From positions 1 through 14,717 of the forward strand of contig JARKQP010000255.1 in assembly GCA_029974875.1 (NCBI GenBank): a stretch of 14,717 nt of DNA, written 5' to 3'. The translations under genes were made by a program, and so were the position numbers. The notes beneath the pieces were generated by a model. It was given only the letters and a program-made list of their open reading frames with translations. It searched no databases and was not told the DNA's origin. This DNA is from Mobilitalea sp. (GTDB lineage: Bacteria > Bacillota_A > Clostridia > Lachnospirales > Lachnospiraceae). Below, piece by piece: positions 13,686 through 14,717 of the stretch. Within the stretch, counting starts at the first letter, position 1. The number at the start of each line of letters is the position of its first letter.

Positions 13686-14594
13686 ATGGGGTGTCAGGGT
13701 ATGAATCCGGATTTTAGAAAGATACAATATTTCTTAAAGGTTGCAGAGACTTTAAATTTCAGTAAGGCGGCAGAAGAGCTATATATTTCAACCCAGGCAT
13801 TGAATAAAAATATCCAGATGCTTGAGGATGAATTAAAGATGCCGCTCTTTGAATGCACCACAAGGAAGGTAAGGCTTACGGAGTACGGGGAAGAGCTGAG
13901 GAAGAAATTTGGTCCGGTAGCTGAGGATTATAGGAAGGCCTGCGATAGGATGGAGGCCTATCTTCTGAAGAAAAAGAAGACGGTCCGCATCGGCTTTTTC
14001 CAGGCCATTTCAAAAAAAGAAGTGGTAAATCCGGTCATCCAGTTCCTAAAGGCAATAGACCGGGAATTATATATTGAAGTAATTGCCGGGGAACTGGATG
14101 AGGTGAACCGATGGCTAGTCTCCGGCGCCACGGACTTAAGCATTACGAATATCCACGAATATGAAGTCTTTGAACGGGCCAAAATCATAGAGTTTTTTGA
14201 GACCCCTGCCCAGATTGTCGTCTCTTTATACCATCCCTGGGTGGTTAAGGAAAGGCTTACCGAGAAGGACTTGGAAGAGGTTCCTTTTTTGCTGATAAAG
14301 AGGGAAATGAACCTGGAAGAGGACGGCTATTGCAGAGGAATCCGGGGAAAAGAGCTTCACTATGTAACGAATTTTAATTCCTTGCTTGCTAACCTTGAGA
14401 CGGATAATCATTTTGCGGTTATGCCAAAGCTGTTCGAAAGTATGAAATGGTCCTCCTTACATTATTTTGACCTGCCGGAGGGCTACGGGTTCAACTTTAA
14501 AATGGTAGCAATGTATCCTTTGGATAGTAAATTTAAGGAGATATTTGACCAGCTGCATACCTTGGCTGAAGAAAAAGTATTAAAATTATTTTAA
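13686..14594 (+). CDS. LysR-family transcriptional regulator
   Basis: Regulator of 302 residues, typical LysR length. The N-terminal winged helix-turn-helix is clear (FRKIQYFLKVAETLNFSKAA, then STQALNKNIQMLEDELKMPLF and TEYGEEL). A linker helix follows, and the effector domain starts around TVRIGFF near residue 99. The effector domain is less canonical than usual. ATG 13686 has AAGAAGG seven bases upstream; ATG 13701 gives the more typical start MNPDFRKIQYF but has a poor ribosome binding site, so the start is uncertain by five residues. It is probably cotranscribed with the SnoaL-like gene and may control it or a nearby metabolic gene beyond the right edge. Confidence 0.92.
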   Translation: MGCQGMNPDFRKIQYFLKVAETLNFSKAAEELYISTQALNKNIQMLEDELKMPLFECTTRKVRLTEYGEELRKKFGPVAEDYRKACDRMEAYLLKKKKTVRIGFFQAISKKEVVNPVIQFLKAIDRELYIEVIAGELDEVNRWLVSGATDLSITNIHEYEVFERAKIIEFFETPAQIVVSLYHPWVVKERLTEKDLEEVPFLLIKREMNLEEDGYCRGIRGKELHYVTNFNSLLANLETDNHFAVMPKLFESMKWSSLHYFDLPEGYGFNFKMVAMYPLDSKFKEIFDQLHTLAEEKVLKLF

Positions 14595-14612
14595 AGGATT
14601 TTTATGGGATCC

Positions 14613-14659
14613 AGAGGAGTGGATTATCAATCTATGGTTGATAATCCACTCCTCTTTTC
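14613..14659 (+). terminator. Strong Rho-independent terminator after the LysR gene
   Basis: An 18-bp perfect stem, AGAGGAGTGGATTATCAA (14613-14630) with its complement at 14638-14655, encloses a seven-base loop and is followed by TTTCT. It lies 18 bases after the stop codon. Confidence 0.9.
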
Positions 14660-14662
14660 TGA

Positions 14663-14691
14663 TTATCAATAGCCTGGAGCTATGCTAAAAT
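14663..14691 (+). promoter_or_regulatory. Promoter reading out of the right edge
   Basis: TTATCA (14663-14668), 17 bases, then TAAAAT (14686-14691) preceded by TGC, an extended -10 form. Transcription would start around 14698. An ATG at 14705 has no ribosome binding site before it and is more likely in the leader of a gene beyond the window. Confidence 0.55.
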
Positions 14692-14717
14692 CAAGGCATG
14701 CACTATGAAGGGAAAAG

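Overview
The window looks like a chromosomal segment of a strictly anaerobic, low-to-moderate GC Firmicute of the class Clostridia, probably Lachnospiraceae-like. The evidence is strong AAGGAGG-type ribosome binding sites, occasional TTG starts, an oxygen-sensitive class III ribonucleotide reductase, a clostridial-style ferredoxin, and a BlaI/M56 pair with a DUF4825-like ectodomain. I see no rRNA, tRNA, CRISPR array, transposase or phage gene. The species call is inference.

Layout from left to right. (1) The 3' part of nrdD, then nrdG, closed by a hairpin terminator. (2) A PucR-type regulator on the minus strand, diverging from a tight plus-strand operon of an FAD-dependent fumarate-reductase-like oxidoreductase, a small single-cluster ferredoxin, and a zinc-dependent C-C hydrolase of the phloretin hydrolase / diacetylphloroglucinol hydrolase (Phy/PhlG) family. 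(3) An AraC-type regulator and a GH31 alpha-xylosidase (YicI type), apparently one transcription unit with its own promoter. (4) A convergent minus-strand operon of a BlaI-type repressor and an M56 (BlaR1/MecR1-like) membrane metallopeptidase, with an elaborate operator region. (5) An intergenic 24-bp tandem repeat. (6) A plus-strand pair of a SnoaL/NTF2-fold protein and a LysR-type regulator, closed by an 18-bp perfect terminator, followed by a promoter that reads out of the window.

The most interesting unit is region 2. The hydrolase keeps the family's four zinc ligands at nearly unchanged spacing, so cleavage of an acyl-phloroglucinol type C-C bond is a good prediction. Its neighbours suggest that a ferredoxin-fed flavoprotein first reduces an unsaturated aromatic substrate, for example a chalcone- or flavonoid-derived ketone, before hydrolysis. 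The divergent PucR regulator would sense the substrate. The flavoprotein lacks the catalytic His and Arg context of true fumarate reductases, which agrees with a non-dicarboxylate substrate. The reductase-ferredoxin-hydrolase combination is the best candidate here for an undescribed polyphenol pathway. Other points worth attention are the blaI control region (two 22-bp dyads plus a 12-bp-periodic series of GGTCT half-sites) and the 24-bp minisatellite, which reads as an octapeptide repeat.
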